DNA of 64,000 nt from Ursus arctos (GCF_023065955.2 NW_026622808.1:40808475-40872474), one strand, 5' to 3'; positions 32,721 to 45,398 are shown, counted from the stretch's first letter. Notes: generated by a model from the sequence alone, not told the origin. Program-made: numbers and translations.

Positions 32721-34409
32721 TGAAACTCTCAGCACCTCCCCTCTCCCTGCTCTGATCTCAGAAATCTGACAGCCAGATGTCTTCCCTCAGGCCCTTCTCG
32801 AATCCAAAAACCGATGCTAAAAAGTATCGTAGCAGCGCCTTTAAAATTGTAAGAGTATGTGCCCAGCCTCTTAATCTATTAAGAGACTAATCAAGTAGGA
32901 TAAATATATCTGAAAAATACACAAGTACTGAAATCATTTACCTTCTTAGGAAGTGCTTTAACCAAAACCAATAATAAACCAAAAAGTAAACCAAGAAAGG
33001 AAGTTCAGCATGCAACTACGCAATTAGGTTTAGAGTGTGGCTGGTATGGACAGAAACAAACAGACTGAGGGAAAGGGAACTGAAGAAAACATTTGAACTC
33101 AGGTCTTCTGAGGTTTTGAATCATAGGTGCATTTAATAACCTGTAAGGAGTGTGCTAGAGGTGCTGCATCCTTCCATTTTCTTTTTGCTTGACTTGGCCC
33201 TGTTGAAATAAATGTCTTTATACTTACCTTTTTCATCTTTGTTTGTAGTTTCCATTTTTGGGAAAGACACAAGAAGTATACCTTTCTTTTAGGAATAATA
33301 TAATCACACATTATCAGTGATTGAAGTAATTAGCATAGTTTTCATATCATCATTTGAGTCATGTAACCTTAACTAAATGGTGAAAAAAGCTACTAATATA
33401 CATATACAAAAATCTAGGTGATTTTAATGTTACCTTTTATTTATAGATATTTTAGAAGTTTGCTACATTATTCTCCAGATTGTTCACTAACTTGGTAAAT
33501 TGAAAGGACTGATTTTCCATTTTTATGGAAAAAAACCCAATAACCACCATTTACAGCAAGGAATTTGCACTAGGCAGTGCCTTAAAATAATTTTGAAATG
33601 TATTTATTTACATCTCAAATATGACTTCTTTCTAAAATGTTCAAAGTCTCATTTCCACAGCTGCAATTAAATGACTTTTTAGGATAATGTTTCATTTGGC
33701 TGTATTATGTTAATAATCAGCTAGATGATGTATATCTTTTCCATCTTTATGTACCCATGAATTATTCAGAAGTGTTCTCTTGCAAATGCAGAGTAGAGGA
33801 ATTCAGTCCCTTTTTCCCCAAAAGGGTCGGATGTGCTTTAGTTTAGAAGAGAGAGAGAGTAGATTCTTTTTCTTTTTAATCCTTTAAAATTTATTGAAGT
33901 AAACAGTAGGAGTTTATTTAAATATCCAATAATGAGAAAATGCTCAAGTAAACTATAATACATCTACTTGACAAAATGATGCGACTCTCAAAAACTAATG
34001 GTTGGAAAGACAATGTAGCTGTATGGGAAAATGTTTGTATAAAAAATAAGTGAACAAAAACAAATGCACATTATAACTTCAATTAAAAACAGTCATTGGA
34101 AAAAATTCTAGAAGAAAATACAATAAAATAGTAATGACAGTCATGTTACTATGTAAGAATATGGGTGATTTTTTTTTCTCTATCTTTTCCAAATTTTTTT
34201 AATGTGGTATTATTTTTATAATGAGAGGAAGCAAACAAACAAGTTCACCCTTATTGAATTACTGGTGTTTTCTAGAAACTGGTCTGTGTGCTGAGGATAT
34301 AAAGATGAAAAGATGTGCTTAGTGATATCAAGTTTTTCCTAGTGATACTAAAATGTATATAATTAATATAAATTTCATTGAGATCTTATTAAGTAGAAAC
34401 GTCATTAAT
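32721..34409. other. Anonymous sequence
   Basis: No gene, SINE or clear LINE text. The 33,099-33,311 minus-strand frame is short and without a domain. A GA run occurs at 33,850. Confidence 0.4.
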
Positions 34410-34580
34410 TACCTAGTAGGTGCTTTTCATGTGTGCCTTGTCCAATCAATTCAACAATCATATGAAGAAGATGATTCTCTTTTTACAGATAGGAAGCTAT
34501 GTCTCAGAGAAACTATGCAACTTGTCCAAAGTGATATAGTTAATAATAAGAGATTGAACTTGGCCTGATTAGAAGTCCAT
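34410..34580 (-). mobile_element. MIR SINE, antisense
   Basis: 'gattctctttttacagatagg', 'atgtctcagagaaactatgc', 'aacttgtccaaagtgatata' and 'agattgaacttggcctgatt' match the complement of MIR. The plus-strand frame across it is not a gene. Confidence 0.75.
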
Positions 34581-34587
34581 TCTCAGT

Positions 34588-35470
34588 AATTTAATAAGAA
34601 TTTATTAAGCACCGACTAGGTACCAGAAATTGTTCTTGATTAGGGATACTGAAATGAACAAATCAAAGACCTCATGGAGCTTACATTCTAGTATGAGGAG
34701 ATATAAACAAAAATATAGACCGGTGATGGGTAGTCAGGAGGGCACGTATTGCATGGTGCACTGGGTGTTATACACAACTAATGAATCATCGAGCCTTACA
34801 TCAGAAACCAGGGATGTACTGTACGGTGACTAACATAATATAATAAAAAACATTTAAAAAAATAAAATGAAATGAATGGTAGATGATATATTAGAAGCTG
34901 AAAGTGCTTTAGAGAGAAATAAGTCAGAGAAAGGGGCTAAGGAGGCCGGCTAGGGAGAGGGGTTGCAATTTTGAAGAGGACGATCAGGGAAGGCCTAGCT
35001 GAAAAAGCAGTGTTTAAGCAGAGGTCTGAAAGAGTTGAGGGAAGGATCCCAGCTCTGCAGGAGAGCATTTCAGGCAGAGGAGACAGTAAGTATAAAGACC
35101 TTGAGATGAAAGCATGCCTAGAGGAGCAGCAAGTACACCCGCATGGCTAGAGCTATGGAACAGGGAGTAGAGTGGAACAAAATGAGATAAAGGAAGACAG
35201 CAGAGGGCTAGAGACTTTGAGCTTTGTGGGGCATTGTCAAGACAGGAAACCACAGGATGGTTTTAAACAGAGGAATTGCTTTATCTGACTTAGTTTTCAA
35301 AGGATCATTCTGGCCGCCATGTGCAGAAAAGTCTGTAGGGGAACCAGGGTGGGAGCAGGAGACCCTTAGGAGGCTACTGCAGTGACAGAGGATGGTCAGT
35401 TGTGCCAGGATAGGAGTGGAGGACTGTCAAGAACTGTGAGGGCCATGAGGGCCTGAGATTTCATCCTTTA
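34588..35470 (-). mobile_element. L2 LINE, antisense, interrupted by an L1 3' end
   Basis: Left part 34,588-34,716: 'gaatttattaagcaccgac' and 'tcatggagcttacattctag'. Right part from about 34,863: 'agggaaggcctagctg', 'gagagcatttcaggcagagg', 'gaattgctttatctgactt', 'ggatcattctggccgcc', 'ggaggctactgcagtgac'. Both parts follow antisense L2 order, so the L1 piece between them was inserted later. Confidence 0.75.
34717..34862 (+). mobile_element. Very short LINE-1 3' end
   Basis: Last ~135 bases of the young carnivore L1 ('gaccggtgatgggtagtcag', 'gtattgcatggtgcactggg', 'gatgtactgtacggtgac') plus A tail, inserted into L2. The terminal 67-residue frame joining L2 and L1 text (34,630-34,833) is an accidental fusion. 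Confidence 0.92.
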
Positions 35471-35949
35471 CTTGCAAGCTATCAAGTTACCTAGTTTCTT
35501 GAATGCTGGCAGAAAATATGAGATTTATGGATGAGAGACAAAGGACTTTATTTCTCATGACATAGCAGTCATCCCGTGCTTCATGTTTGTTTCATCCTAT
35601 TTGTCCCCCATGTCTCACGGGTGCGGCAGAGTGGCTTTAGTGGACACTGTGTGTATAGTGGATTTGTGTCACAGCCAAGGGACCCTAAGTTTAGGAACCC
35701 CCAATCTTTTATAACGGACTACAAGCAAACTTGCCTAACCTCCGCTCTCTTTTTTATATTGGACAGCAAACAAACCTGGTCTCTGTTCCAATCACTATCT
35801 TCCAAGGCTTTTTGCTATCCAAATCTTCTCCCAGATAGAGCTATCAGTGCCTTCCTTTGTAAGATAAGCAGAAATGTAAAAACAAACAAACAAAAAACCC
35901 ATGGAGAATTGTCTCCGAACAAGGATGCAGTATTATGTGGCTGCATTCT
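35471..35949. other. Anonymous sequence with a 130-codon frame
   Basis: Contains the longest open frame outside obvious transposons (35,576-35,968, plus strand). It lacks a recognisable domain, shows no codon-like regularity I can see, and ends by running into L2 text. I do not call a gene. Confidence 0.35.
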
Positions 35950-36115
35950 GGAGAAATTTTTTAGTTAGAGCCCAGATCAGATGTAGGATGTAAGAGGAAG
36001 AGAGTCTGGAATGACACTATCATTTTTTACCAGGCACTGTACTAGGTGCTGGATATATGTGGCTAACAAGACATTCCAGGCCTTGGCTACCATGGGGCTT
36101 ACCTTCCAGCAAGAG
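35950..36115 (-). mobile_element. L2 fragment, antisense
   Basis: 'gatgtaggatgtaagagg', 'accaggcactgtactagg' and 'ccatggggcttaccttcc' match antisense L2. Confidence 0.6.
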
Positions 36116-36135
36116 AGAGAGAGAGAGGGAGAGAG
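36113..36135. repeat. (GA)n tract
   Basis: Short perfect GA repeat followed by GGGAGAGAGG. Confidence 0.85.
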
Positions 36136-36732
36136 GAACCCAAAGTAGATCAACATGCCAAATAAGTGAAATTATCGACATACTTTTATATAGTTTCTGG
36201 GCATTTCAGCTGTGTAAAAATATGTAGTTTTATTTAAACCAGATAAAATTACAGCCAGGATAGAAAGGGCAGAAGTAGATTAGACCCCATAGATGAAGTC
36301 AAGTGTGCTTACTTCTAGAATTAATTTTATCCTTGTCTTTTTTTTTTTTAGAAATAGAATTTCCTTGCATTTCAGCAAGGACACACTTAGCATCATTAGG
36401 AACCCAGATGTGCTTAATTTGGAAAATAAACATTGAAATTTTAAAAGATTCTATTTAGGGAATAAAATTATTTTACTTTGCTTGCTTATAGACATATATT
36501 TGGAAGTTGACTGTGATGAGCTATTGTCATAGGTGCAAAACCATCATCAATTTTATTTCCTAGTGGTTTGTTGTCTGTCTCTACCAATTAGAATAGAAGC
36601 TTGAGGGGAGATTATTTTGTTCGTGGATATATTCTCAGTTCTTAGAATAGACCCTGGCAAATAACATGTGTTTAATAAGTAACTTTGAATGAATGTATGA
36701 TACACATATTATTTTGTATTCTGCTTTTTAAA
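36136..36732. other. Anonymous AT-rich sequence
   Basis: Includes a T10 run at 36,341. No gene or assignable repeat. Confidence 0.4.
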
Positions 36733-36967
36733 TTATTTATTATTTAATAATATTTTTTTATTATATTATGTTAGTCACCATACAGTACATCCCTAGTTTT
36801 TGATGTAAAGTTCCATGATTCATTACTTGCGTATAACACCCAGTGCACCATGCAATACGTGCCCTCCTTAATACCCATCACCAGCCTATCCCATTCCTCC
36901 ACCCCCCTCCCCTCTGAAGCCCTCAGTTTGTTTCCCAGAGTCCATAGTCTCTCATGGTTCATTCCTT
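36733..36967 (-). mobile_element. LINE-1 3' end, 5'-truncated
   Basis: Complement of the carnivore L1 3' UTR ('atgttagtcaccatacagtac', 'gcaccatgcaatacgtgccc', 'cagtttgtttcccagagtcc'), with a T-rich left border for the A tail. The minus-strand 63-residue frame is L1 3' UTR, not a gene. Confidence 0.93.
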
Positions 36968-36974
36968 AATAAAC

Positions 36975-37235
36975 AGATTCCTTCCCCTCGTATTTGTTTT
37001 GTTTGCAGAATCTTTGATGTCTGCTTTCTATCACATTTTTATGTTATAACCATTCTTTAAATATTGGACATTTAGATGTTTCCCAAATGTTTGCAATGAT
37101 ACAAAATACTGAAGTAATGTTTTGTGCATATTAACTTTCACATTTCTTTTGAATTATCTCTTTAGTATAAATTCAAAGGAGTGGATCAAAGGTCCTAAAA
37201 TCATTGCTCTTCTCCCTCTATGTTGTCTTTTCCAA
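36975..37235 (-). mobile_element. Old LINE fragment, antisense
   Basis: 'aaatattggacatttagatg', 'ttgcaatgatacaaaatac' and 'tctctttagtataaattcaaagg' match the complement of old L1 ORF2 end sequence. Confidence 0.5.
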
Positions 37236-37362
37236 AAGGGAAAGGACAGGTTTCAGTGGATGAGAGTAGAGATGAGATTAGTAGAGTAGTTAGTAGAGAT
37301 GAGTAAAGAGAGTGGAGATGAGTTTCATCTTAAAGTAGAATTCATTAACATTAGGTGTTAAG

Positions 37363-37458
37363 TTTTTTTTTTATGTTCAGTAGCCAGCATACAGTACCTC
37401 ATTAGTTTTTGATGTAGTGTTCAACGATTCATTAGTTGTATATAATACCCAGTGCTCA
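37363..37458 (-). mobile_element. Very short LINE-1 3' end
   Basis: T run, then 'agtagccagcatacagtacc' and 'gttgtatataatacccagtg', the complement of the last ~95 bases of a carnivore L1, more diverged than the copy at 36,733-36,967. A likely duplication, around tgttaa, is too short to be sure. Confidence 0.8.
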
Positions 37459-37481
37459 TCACCACACTTGTTAAAGACACA

Positions 37482-37506
37482 TTTTGTGTGTGTATGTGTG
37501 TGTGTG
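37482..37506. repeat. (TG)n microsatellite
   Basis: Imperfect GT repeat, 'tgtgtgtgtatgtgtgtgtg'. Confidence 0.85.
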
Positions 37507-37859
37507 AATAGAGGATCAAGTATGCTTTTATTAGCATGTATTTGATGTTTTTGATGTTGTATACATTTTCATGTTCATTTATTAGTATTAGTGTGAGCTG
37601 TATGTTAATATACTTTGTCCAGTAGAGCTGCTTGTCGAATTACCCAGTTTCTAAGTTCTAGACAGAATGATGATGCTTCGGTTTTTAGACAGCGTCATGT
37701 GAGTTTCTCCTGCTTGGGCTCGGAGGCAGGAAGGTGAGAGGGAGATGGCTCTTTGGAGCTCACTTGCAGGCCCTAAGGGACAACACGAGGAGAGCCTTGT
37801 GGAGCCACCACTGATGACATTTCCTCTCAACCGATATCTGTTGTGCTTGTTGCTATGTA

Positions 37860-38150
37860 AATGAAAAAATAAATATCTAATTACACTATTTAGAAGTTTG
37901 ATAAAAATGGGGTACAGTAAGAGACAATAATGAGGAAGGGATGAGTGTTTGGAAGCCTTCCCCAGATCAAGAGAGCCTTTTTGAGGAAGTGGCATTTTAC
38001 CTAAAACCCGAAGGAAAAGATCTCCACAAGGTATCTAGGATGTCATACATGTGGCAGAAGCACAGTGTAAAATATGCCATGACTACAGCCCACAGGAGCA
38101 GCGTGTTCAGTGGAGCCATAACATCGTGTGGGTCAGGAAGTTGCTTTTAT
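37860..38150 (-). mobile_element. L2 fragment, antisense
   Basis: 'aaatatctaattacactatt', 'ggaagccttccccagatca', 'gaggaagtggcattttacc' and 'catgtggcagaagcacag' resemble antisense L2. The plus-strand frame 37,941-38,321 starts inside it. Confidence 0.5.
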
Positions 38151-39467
38151 CTTGGTATCACTCAAGATGACTGTGCCAGGTCAGATGGATCAAAGAATGG
38201 TGTTGCTCAAGCTCCATGCATGCCTGACCGCTTAGTGGGATGTAGCGAATACCTGTGCTTGTTTGAGGATCAAATAATACGAGAATCACGGTATGTTATT
38301 TCCCCTGTTCTTTCCATATGATTGAAATAGTTACAATAATTAGAATTCGGAGGAGCCCACTCTCTCCTGATTTTATGAATCATGCTGGAAGAGAAGCTAA
38401 CACAGCATAATACACAATACAGTCATAATGCAGTCTGCATAAAAGCAATCTCAAGTCCTATAAATGCTTCATAAAAAGTCCCTGTCTCTACACAAGGTCT
38501 GCTACAGTACATAGGAACAATGAAAATCAGTGTCTGATAGCTGACTTCATTTGGCTTTCTAACTTTGATTACTACTTCCGTAATTTTTCTTATACATTTA
38601 AGCAGATTCCTAATAAATGGACAGTTGGGGACCCAGTCTTCTTTAGAGGTAAGAAGAGTCTGAAGCCATCTTACTGTTACCCTTAATTTAAATAACACTT
38701 GGAAGTCCACAATGCAATAAAGCAAGAATACTGTGATGTGAAAAATAGATGTTATTTTCTGAACATTTAGCAGTTTATTTCACATTGTGCATGTAATCCT
38801 CTATTACACTCTGTAACGTCTGAGGAGGCATGCATGTACAGACCATTGCCAGAAACAAGATAATCTTACTAGTAGCTGACTGCAAGCATTCTCAGAATCC
38901 AGAGCATGATGCAAAGCATTTTTTTTGTTTACTGTTCTCATTCTGCTCTTTTAGCCTGAGTCAACTGTAGGCCCCTTTCCCCCTAGGCATCCCCCTTTTA
39001 CTCCTCTACCCTCCCCACTGGTCAGAGCTGGGGAGACCACTGTTTTTGGATCTAATCTAGAAGGTGATGAGAAATCAGAGTTGGTGGCACCTCATAACCC
39101 TCCATGGGATTTGGCTTAAACTTTTCAGATTTCTTGGATGAAATCTGTTATATAAAACCAGTCTCCCTGGTGTTAATTGCACAACCCTCATAGCACAAAT
39201 TTAATGTAACTGTGTCAAAAAAACCCCTCCCTCCACCAAGAGGGAGGCTGAGAAGGAAAGAAAGGGGGCAGGGAACAGAGAACATGAGTCTGTCACAGAT
39301 AATCTGCCAGAGTTCTTTGAAGTCAATTTATTCCATGGTAAACCTCTCACAGTCACTTCAACAGAAGCATGTCTTTACTAAAAAATGCTCCCTAGGTTCA
39401 TACAAGTTCCAACCCAGCAAAGAAATTTAGTGAGGCAAAGACAATCAAGTTATCTGTACATTGAATA
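38151..39467. other. Anonymous sequence
   Basis: No recognised transposon. A 100-codon minus-strand frame (38,423-38,725) has no domain that I recognise. I regard it as chance in AT-rich DNA. Confidence 0.4.
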
Positions 39468-39479
39468 AAAATGGCTTGG

Positions 39480-39708
39480 TTGGGGTGCCAGGATGGCTCA
39501 GTTGGTTAAGCTTCTGACTTGGTTTCAGCTCAGTTTATGATCTCAAGGTCATGGGAATCAAGCCCCACATAGGGCTCCACACTGAAGGCAGAGTCTGCTT
39601 GGGATTTTCTCTCTCCTCCTTCCTCCGCCCCTCCCCCTGCTTGGGCACACTCTTTCTCTTTAAATGAGTGAAATATTTTTTAAAAAAGAGAAGAAAAGGA
39701 AAAAAGGA
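39480..39708 (+). mobile_element. SINEC (tRNA-Lys SINE), older type
   Basis: Sense SINE, 'ggggtgccaggatggctcag...ttaagcttctgacttgg', then the CT-rich block and an A-rich tail with an extra GAAAAG-type expansion. The 12-bp duplication AAAATGGCTTGG lies at 39,468-39,479 and 39,709-39,720. Confidence 0.93.
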
Positions 39709-39720
39709 AAAATGGCTTGG

Positions 39721-40214
39721 GCACTTGTCTAAGTTATTTGTAACGTATTTAAAAGAAATCGATCCAACAATGACGTACAGTTTTGCTCAATAGATGAGAA
39801 GAAAACATTTATTCTTAGAAGTTGCTGTTTGTTAGTCTGAAAGGCCCACTTAAAATTGTAGTTGCTCTGATAATAGCATTGCTAACAGCAAAAGTTACTA
39901 CAACTTAAGCTTTCACACTCTATCCAGATCCCCAGGAGCTCTCTCACTGCAGACTTGCAGTGGAGTTCTGAATAACTCATTCTCATATAAGAGACAAACC
40001 AGACACTGAGCTGGATTCAAACTTCAATTTTTCCATCACTGAAAAATATGTCAGGGACACTGTTTTGAACTTTCACATCGTGCTACATTCAAACTAACTT
40101 CTGCAAAATAAAAATTGCTTGTCTAAATTGTCTAAATATGTGTTCATGAAAGTCTAATTTTCTAGATTTTTTCTGAAAATGGCATTTTTTTCCATTGCAA
40201 ATCCTATTTTTTAA
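39721..40214. other. Anonymous sequence
   Basis: Nothing recognised. Confidence 0.4.
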
Positions 40215-40218
40215 ATTT

Positions 40219-41032
40219 TTATTTATTTCTTTTTAATTATGATATGTTAGTCACCATACAGTACATCATTAGTTTTTGATGTAATGTTCCATGATTCATT
40301 GTTTGCATATAACACCCAGTGCTCCATGCAATACGTGCCCTCCTTAATACCTTTCACCGGGCTAGCCTATTCCCCCACCCCCCTCCCCTCTAAAACCCTC
40401 AGTTTGTTTCCCAGAGTCCATAGTCTCTTGTGGTTCATTTCCCCCTCTGTTTATCCCCTCTTCATTTTTCCCTTCCTTCTCCTACCGATCTCCCTGCTAT
40501 TCCTTATGTTCCACAAATGAGTGAAACCATATGATAATTGTCTTTCTCTGCTTGACTTATTTCACTAAGCATAATCTCCTCCAGTCCCATCCATGTTGAT
40601 GCAAATGTTGGGTGATCATTCTTTCTGATGGCTGAGTAATATTCCGTTGTATATATGGATGACATCTTTATCCATTTGTCTGTTGAAGGGCATCTCGGCT
40701 CCTTCCACAGTTTGGCTATTGTAGACAATGCTGCTATGAACATTGGGGTACATATGGCCTTTCTTTTCACTACATCTGTATCTTTGGGGTAACTACCCAG
40801 AAGTGCAATTGCTGGGTCATAGGGTAGCTCTATTTTTAACTTTTTAAGGGACCTCCACACTGTTTTCCAAAGTGGCTGTACCAATTTGCATTCCCACCAA
40901 CAGTGTAAGAGGATTCCCCTTTCTCCACATCCTCTCCAACATTTGTTGTTTCTTGCCTTGTCCATTTTTGCTATTCTAACTGGCGTAAGGTGGTATCTCA
41001 ATGTGGTTTTGATTTGAATTTCCCTGATGGCT
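40219..41032 (-). mobile_element. LINE-1, 5'-truncated, antisense
   Basis: Complement of the L1 3' end and the ORF2 C-terminal region, starting with a T-rich tail at 40,219 and ending at 'gatttgaatttccctgatgg' near 41,031. Divergence from the full-length copy is noticeably higher than for the copy at 16.4-17.3 kb. Confidence 0.95.
40504..41001 (-). pseudogene. LINE-1 ORF2 C-terminal fragment
   Basis: An open 165-residue frame from [15 protein letters not shown] through the cysteine motif [18 protein letters not shown] to SLICGT. 5' truncation removed the endonuclease and reverse transcriptase, so there is no activity. One codon is missing relative to the young copies near WIKM. Confidence 0.9.
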
Positions 41033-43450
41033 TTTTTTATTTTGTGGCTAAGAATTTGTACCCATTTCTCTTAATATAATTGTTACTTTTGAAAGAGACA
41101 GCCAACTAGGCTTAAATCAAGCTTTAATTTAAGAACTGAAGAACTTTTTCTTTTGTAAACTACATAAAAAGTGCTACGTATTATGTACCAAGAAAAATAG
41201 TTGGTTTTTTCCCCCAAAGTGCCAAAAAATCTCTTTCATCTCCTGGCATGCTCTCAAGCTCATTACTGCTTCAATATTTGAACTTGTCACCTCTCCAAAC
41301 TCATCTAGTTGCATTTCATCATCTTTTGACAAATCTTAAGGTTTTCTAAAGCTCCTTGGATTTTCTATAAAAGCTCATTCTTTGAGATTCAGAAAGCTTC
41401 TTTATATCAAATTTTCTTAGCAGATTTTTATAAAGCAAACCAATAAAAGGATGACCACACTTTAAATAGAATACCGGTCCATATTTTAATTTTTATTAAG
41501 ATTTTTGTTTTCTTCCACTTTCTCTCTGTTAGAACTTCTTGTTTTCTCTGCCCCTGAGTCTGTGAGGACACGCTCATCTTCCTTAATATCTCATCAGAAA
41601 CAAAGGGCAGAAGACCCTGGGGAGCCATCATTTCAAGGACTGGCTACATTGAGAAAGCTAGTTAGGTTCAGAGCTCTTCAACTCAGTGAATCTTCCACCA
41701 CCTTTTTTCCTTGTCTTTTCTTTCCACACCTTAGGAGAATTTCTCTCCTTCAAACTTTCCTTTCATGTAACATTTAGGTTTTTTGAATACAATACTGTGA
41801 ATTACTGGCGCTATTCTTGTACCTTGAAGACAAAGGAAAGACTGGCTTTAAATATGTTTGTTCAAGTGTTCCCAAGCTGAGTCTTCTTCATCCTAAGGAA
41901 CCCAGGCCTGCTAGTCCCAGTAAATATTGCTAGAACAGAATCCAATCTATTCCACACAGCCTACAGACAGCATTTCATGTTCAAAGGACCATTGCTAGGC
42001 TCATGTCTTCTATGGAGGGGCCAGAGCTTTTCATGTGGAGCCTGTCCTGTTGCACAGCTGGAACGATCCGCTTCACTGGGAGAAGCCTTCATTTGCTTAA
42101 CACTCATTCCCTTCTGTATCATTTGTTTAAATAGATTAAAAGAGCACTCCTTTCTGTACCAGCTCGTCTCTCAATTTAGATAGAAGAATATCATTTTCAA
42201 AGCCTTTGGCTTCTTTCAAAGCTGTACCTCTGTGGTTTGGAATGCTGTTTTGAAGATGTGACAGGGTCAGCTCGAAAAACCAAGGGCCCAAGCTAGGTTC
42301 CATCCTCAAATTGCCAGTAAAGTGAAGTACCTTAGGATTCCTTGGTGAGAACAAAGAGGTCCCTGCGTTCAAAGAAGTGTTTCTGGAAGAAATGAAAATA
42401 TTTTTAATGACATGACAACATTTTAGTCTTTACTTACAGAAATTGAGTAAATGTTCCTTCTGTGGCAGGTCTCTTTCTCTGAGCAGGGGTAAGGCCTAGT
42501 GAATGGCTTTAAACACCTGGGGAAAACTTATGAACACTTTGGAGAAGTCACTGAAGAATAATAAATACTGCCTTGCTCACAAAAATTTTCACTTCCCCTC
42601 CTAAACATCTTCAACGCCTTCTCTGATTTGTCACATAAACATCTGCTCTGGCAAACATCATAATTTCTCTTCACAGAACCAGACTTTCATAAAAATTAAA
42701 AACAAAGGATTATAAAAGAGAAGCAGAGTGCTATGCATTTCTTTAAAATTCATTTCCTGATTCTCATTAGGAATTCTCTGACTTGGAGCCCTTAAACATA
42801 AAGTACTTATTTTGTATATCCAGTCAACATTCCTTTATAGAGTTTCTGTGCTTTCAGAGCCTTTTCTAAATGAATTAAAAAGAAATAGAAAACAAGGCCA
42901 CTACTTTCCCGCTACTAACTGTAGGCGGAAAATATACCTGAAATGGCTTGAAACTAAGCATAGCGGTATATATAATGGCTCCCCTATGTCAAGTAGGTAG
43001 ATGGAGCTCTTAGGTAGCCTACGTGCTTCCAAACTTAAAGAACTTCATGGTATGCGTTGAGGTCCTTAATAAGCGCTCTGTCTCCTACCCCTTTTACCCA
43101 CCCCATCAGTATTTCAAATGCCCCAAAGCCCCTGGACCCTCAGGCTAGGTACAGATCCCATGGTGTACCCTTTATTTTGATGTTAAAGGAATGATTTCGG
43201 TGGACAGCGAAGCTGCCCCACTTTGTGATTTGGATTGGCCGTTCAAAGGTGACTTGAAGCATGTTGAATAATCAGCTAGAACAAAGAGACATGTGATTTT
43301 ATAAGTTTGGATGCTGCTGCACAATTTGGTGATTTTTTTTGGTGTTATTAATATTGCTTTCAAGGATTCATATTACTAGCATTATTTTTAAAAATCCCCT
43401 GTGTTTTTGCAATTACAAATATAATATGGACTTGTGGTTAAGAAAGCAAA
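41033..43450. other. Anonymous sequence, largely repeat-free
   Basis: About 2.4 kb with no L1, SINE or L2 text that I can identify. Several 60-90-codon frames on both strands overlap each other and show no domains. Confidence 0.4.
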
Positions 43451-43459
43451 TGATACAGT

Positions 43460-43492
43460 TATGTGTGTGTGCATGTGTGTGTGTATGTGCAT
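43460..43492. repeat. (TG)n microsatellite, interrupted
   Basis: 'tgtgtgtgtgcatgtgtgtgtgtatgtgc'-type tract. The minus-strand His-Thr repeats in frames here are its translation. Confidence 0.88.
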
Positions 43493-43839
43493 TATATGAG
43501 AATTGAACAATTCTCTCACCTCCCTGACAGCCTGAAATGACCCATTCCACAATTTCCCCTTCTTCATACAAATATATCCAAGCATATAAGCACATTTATT
43601 GTTTGTTATTGAAATAAAATCATGCTGTATGCAATTTGCTTTTTTTCACTTAATATCATGGACAGCCTTGCAAATCACTAGTTATGGTTCTGATATTATT
43701 TTTCTAACTTCTTTATGCATTTATAAACACAGATATTTTAATTTTCTATAAGATCATAACACTTCCTATAGGATATCACCTTTCACTTTATTTTAGTTTC
43801 TGTTATTATTATTAACATTTTTAATTTTCATTTTTATAG

Positions 43840-44040
43840 TGCTTTACAGATCACAAACTCCTCTTACATATACCATCTTATTTGTTCCTAAATACTCTGT
43901 GAGGTGGTTACTATTAACTCTATTTTAGTTGATCAGGAAGCTTAGAGAAGTTGATGTCTTCCCTTCATGATAAAGCTAATAAAGGTAGAGTCAAGATTCA
44001 GACTTGGCTTGTCTTATTCACTCATGCCTTAGAGAACACT
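43840..44040 (-). mobile_element. MIR SINE, antisense
   Basis: 'tgaggtggttactattaactc', 'gcttagagaagttgatgtc', 'gagtcaagattcagacttgg' follow the complement of MIR. Confidence 0.65.
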
Positions 44041-44699
44041 TAATCTTCTGATAATGTTTTAAAATGTTTGTGGGAAGGGAGGAAAATCCCTACTGAATGA
44101 CATTTGAAATCCCCTTCACCATATCAAAAAATTGTCAATTTCACTTTTTTATTTGACTTCTAAGCCTCTAGCAACATAACCATCACCTTATCTACCATAT
44201 CAGTTTGTTCTGCTGTGCCTGTTGTATAGACTAGTAAATTTTATGAGAAATGTTCTGCCTTGGTTCTTAAAATAGTTTCTTAACTATTAAACTGAAGCAT
44301 TGTTCCATTTAAAATGTATTTCCACATCCCATTATTTGCTCCTAAACTCATTTTATCTACATTTTCTCTGGACTGAGCTCAATTTGCTGTACATTAGTCA
44401 CAAAGCTTGAATGATTCATCTGAATCCAAGTACAGTATTTCTCATTGTATCTTGCTTTTCACAATTTAACTTACCTTATACACTTGCTTTCCATGCATCC
44501 TCCAAATTAATAGCAGAAAAAAAAATTTCAAGGTAAAAACAAAGCTTTTGCCCTTTGGCCTCATGGGAACATAAATATTGGTCTGAGAAATGGCTTGGTT
44601 ACTATTTAAGCATCCAACCATGGAGATCCAGCCAGCAATGAAAGTGGGGACTTTTAGGCAAAGATGTTGTTAATTAATAAAAAAAAGCACGTGTTTATG
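44041..44699. other. Anonymous AT-rich sequence
   Basis: No feature recognised. Confidence 0.4.
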
Positions 44700-44704
44700 T
44701 AGAG

Positions 44705-44905
44705 TGTAGGGTGACATAGAAACAGAATGGGCTGTGGAGATAGGAAGATTCAGGTTCTAATTCTTGCTGTAGTACTGCCATACTCTTTGACCTTGGAGAG
44801 GTTAGTTTCTCTAAGCCTGTGTAGGGATAATGCTCAGAGACTCCTTGGGAACTTTAAATGATAGGATACGCCAATTGTCATTACAGTATTTGGCATTTAG
44901 GAAAT
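44705..44905 (+). mobile_element. MIR SINE, sense
   Basis: 'gaagattcaggttctaattc', 'ctttgaccttggagaggtta', 'tctctaagcctgtg', 'agggataatgctcagagac' match sense MIR order. Confidence 0.7.
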
Positions 44906-45138
44906 CCCAGTATGTCTAAGTTTAACCACATATAATTGTTGATTTTCAACTGCTTTTTACCTACCAAACATCTATTTTATACCTGCTATACTTAACACCT
45001 GGTAGAGTTACATACCTAATATAACTAAATAGCTAAAAGTAAATTTAACCTTTTTAGTTAGGTTGTTCTATAAGTATTTCTATTAGTTATTTTCTTTTTG
45101 TCATTTTCCTGACAATACAACAAACTCATGTTTCTTAT

Positions 45139-45351
45139 CCTTTTTTAAGAGATTTTATTTATATATTTATTTGAGAGCCAGAGAGAGAGAGAAAGTAGGG
45201 AAAGGGGCAGAGGCTGAGGGAGAGAATCTCAAGCAGACTCCCCACGGAGCCTGGAAACTGATGCAGGGCTGGATCTCAGGACCCCTGAGATCATGCCCTG
45301 AGCTGAAAGCAAGAGTTGCTCGCTTAAGTGACTGAGCCATCCAGGTGCCCC
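45139..45351 (-). mobile_element. SINEC (tRNA-Lys SINE), older type
   Basis: Antisense SINE with a perfect 14-bp duplication, CTCATGTTTCTTAT, at 45,125-45,138 and 45,352-45,365. Confidence 0.94.
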
Positions 45352-45398
45352 CTCATGTTTCTTATTTTGAAGACACATTTTTGGTCAAGAGTCTTCTT

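Noticed and set aside
34630..34833. 67-codon frame that looks like a fusion protein
   Set aside because: It joins antisense L2 text to a short L1 3' UTR insertion; neither part is coding there.
35576..35968. 130-codon plus-strand frame between L2 fragments
   Set aside because: No domain or family resemblance, no splice or promoter context, and its end overlaps L2-derived sequence. One such frame is expected by chance in 64 kb.
38423..38725. 100-codon minus-strand frame
   Set aside because: AT-rich translation without recognisable motif, no evidence of selection or splicing.
43388..43595. His/Thr-rich minus-strand frames
   Set aside because: The repeats are translation of the interrupted (TG)n microsatellite.
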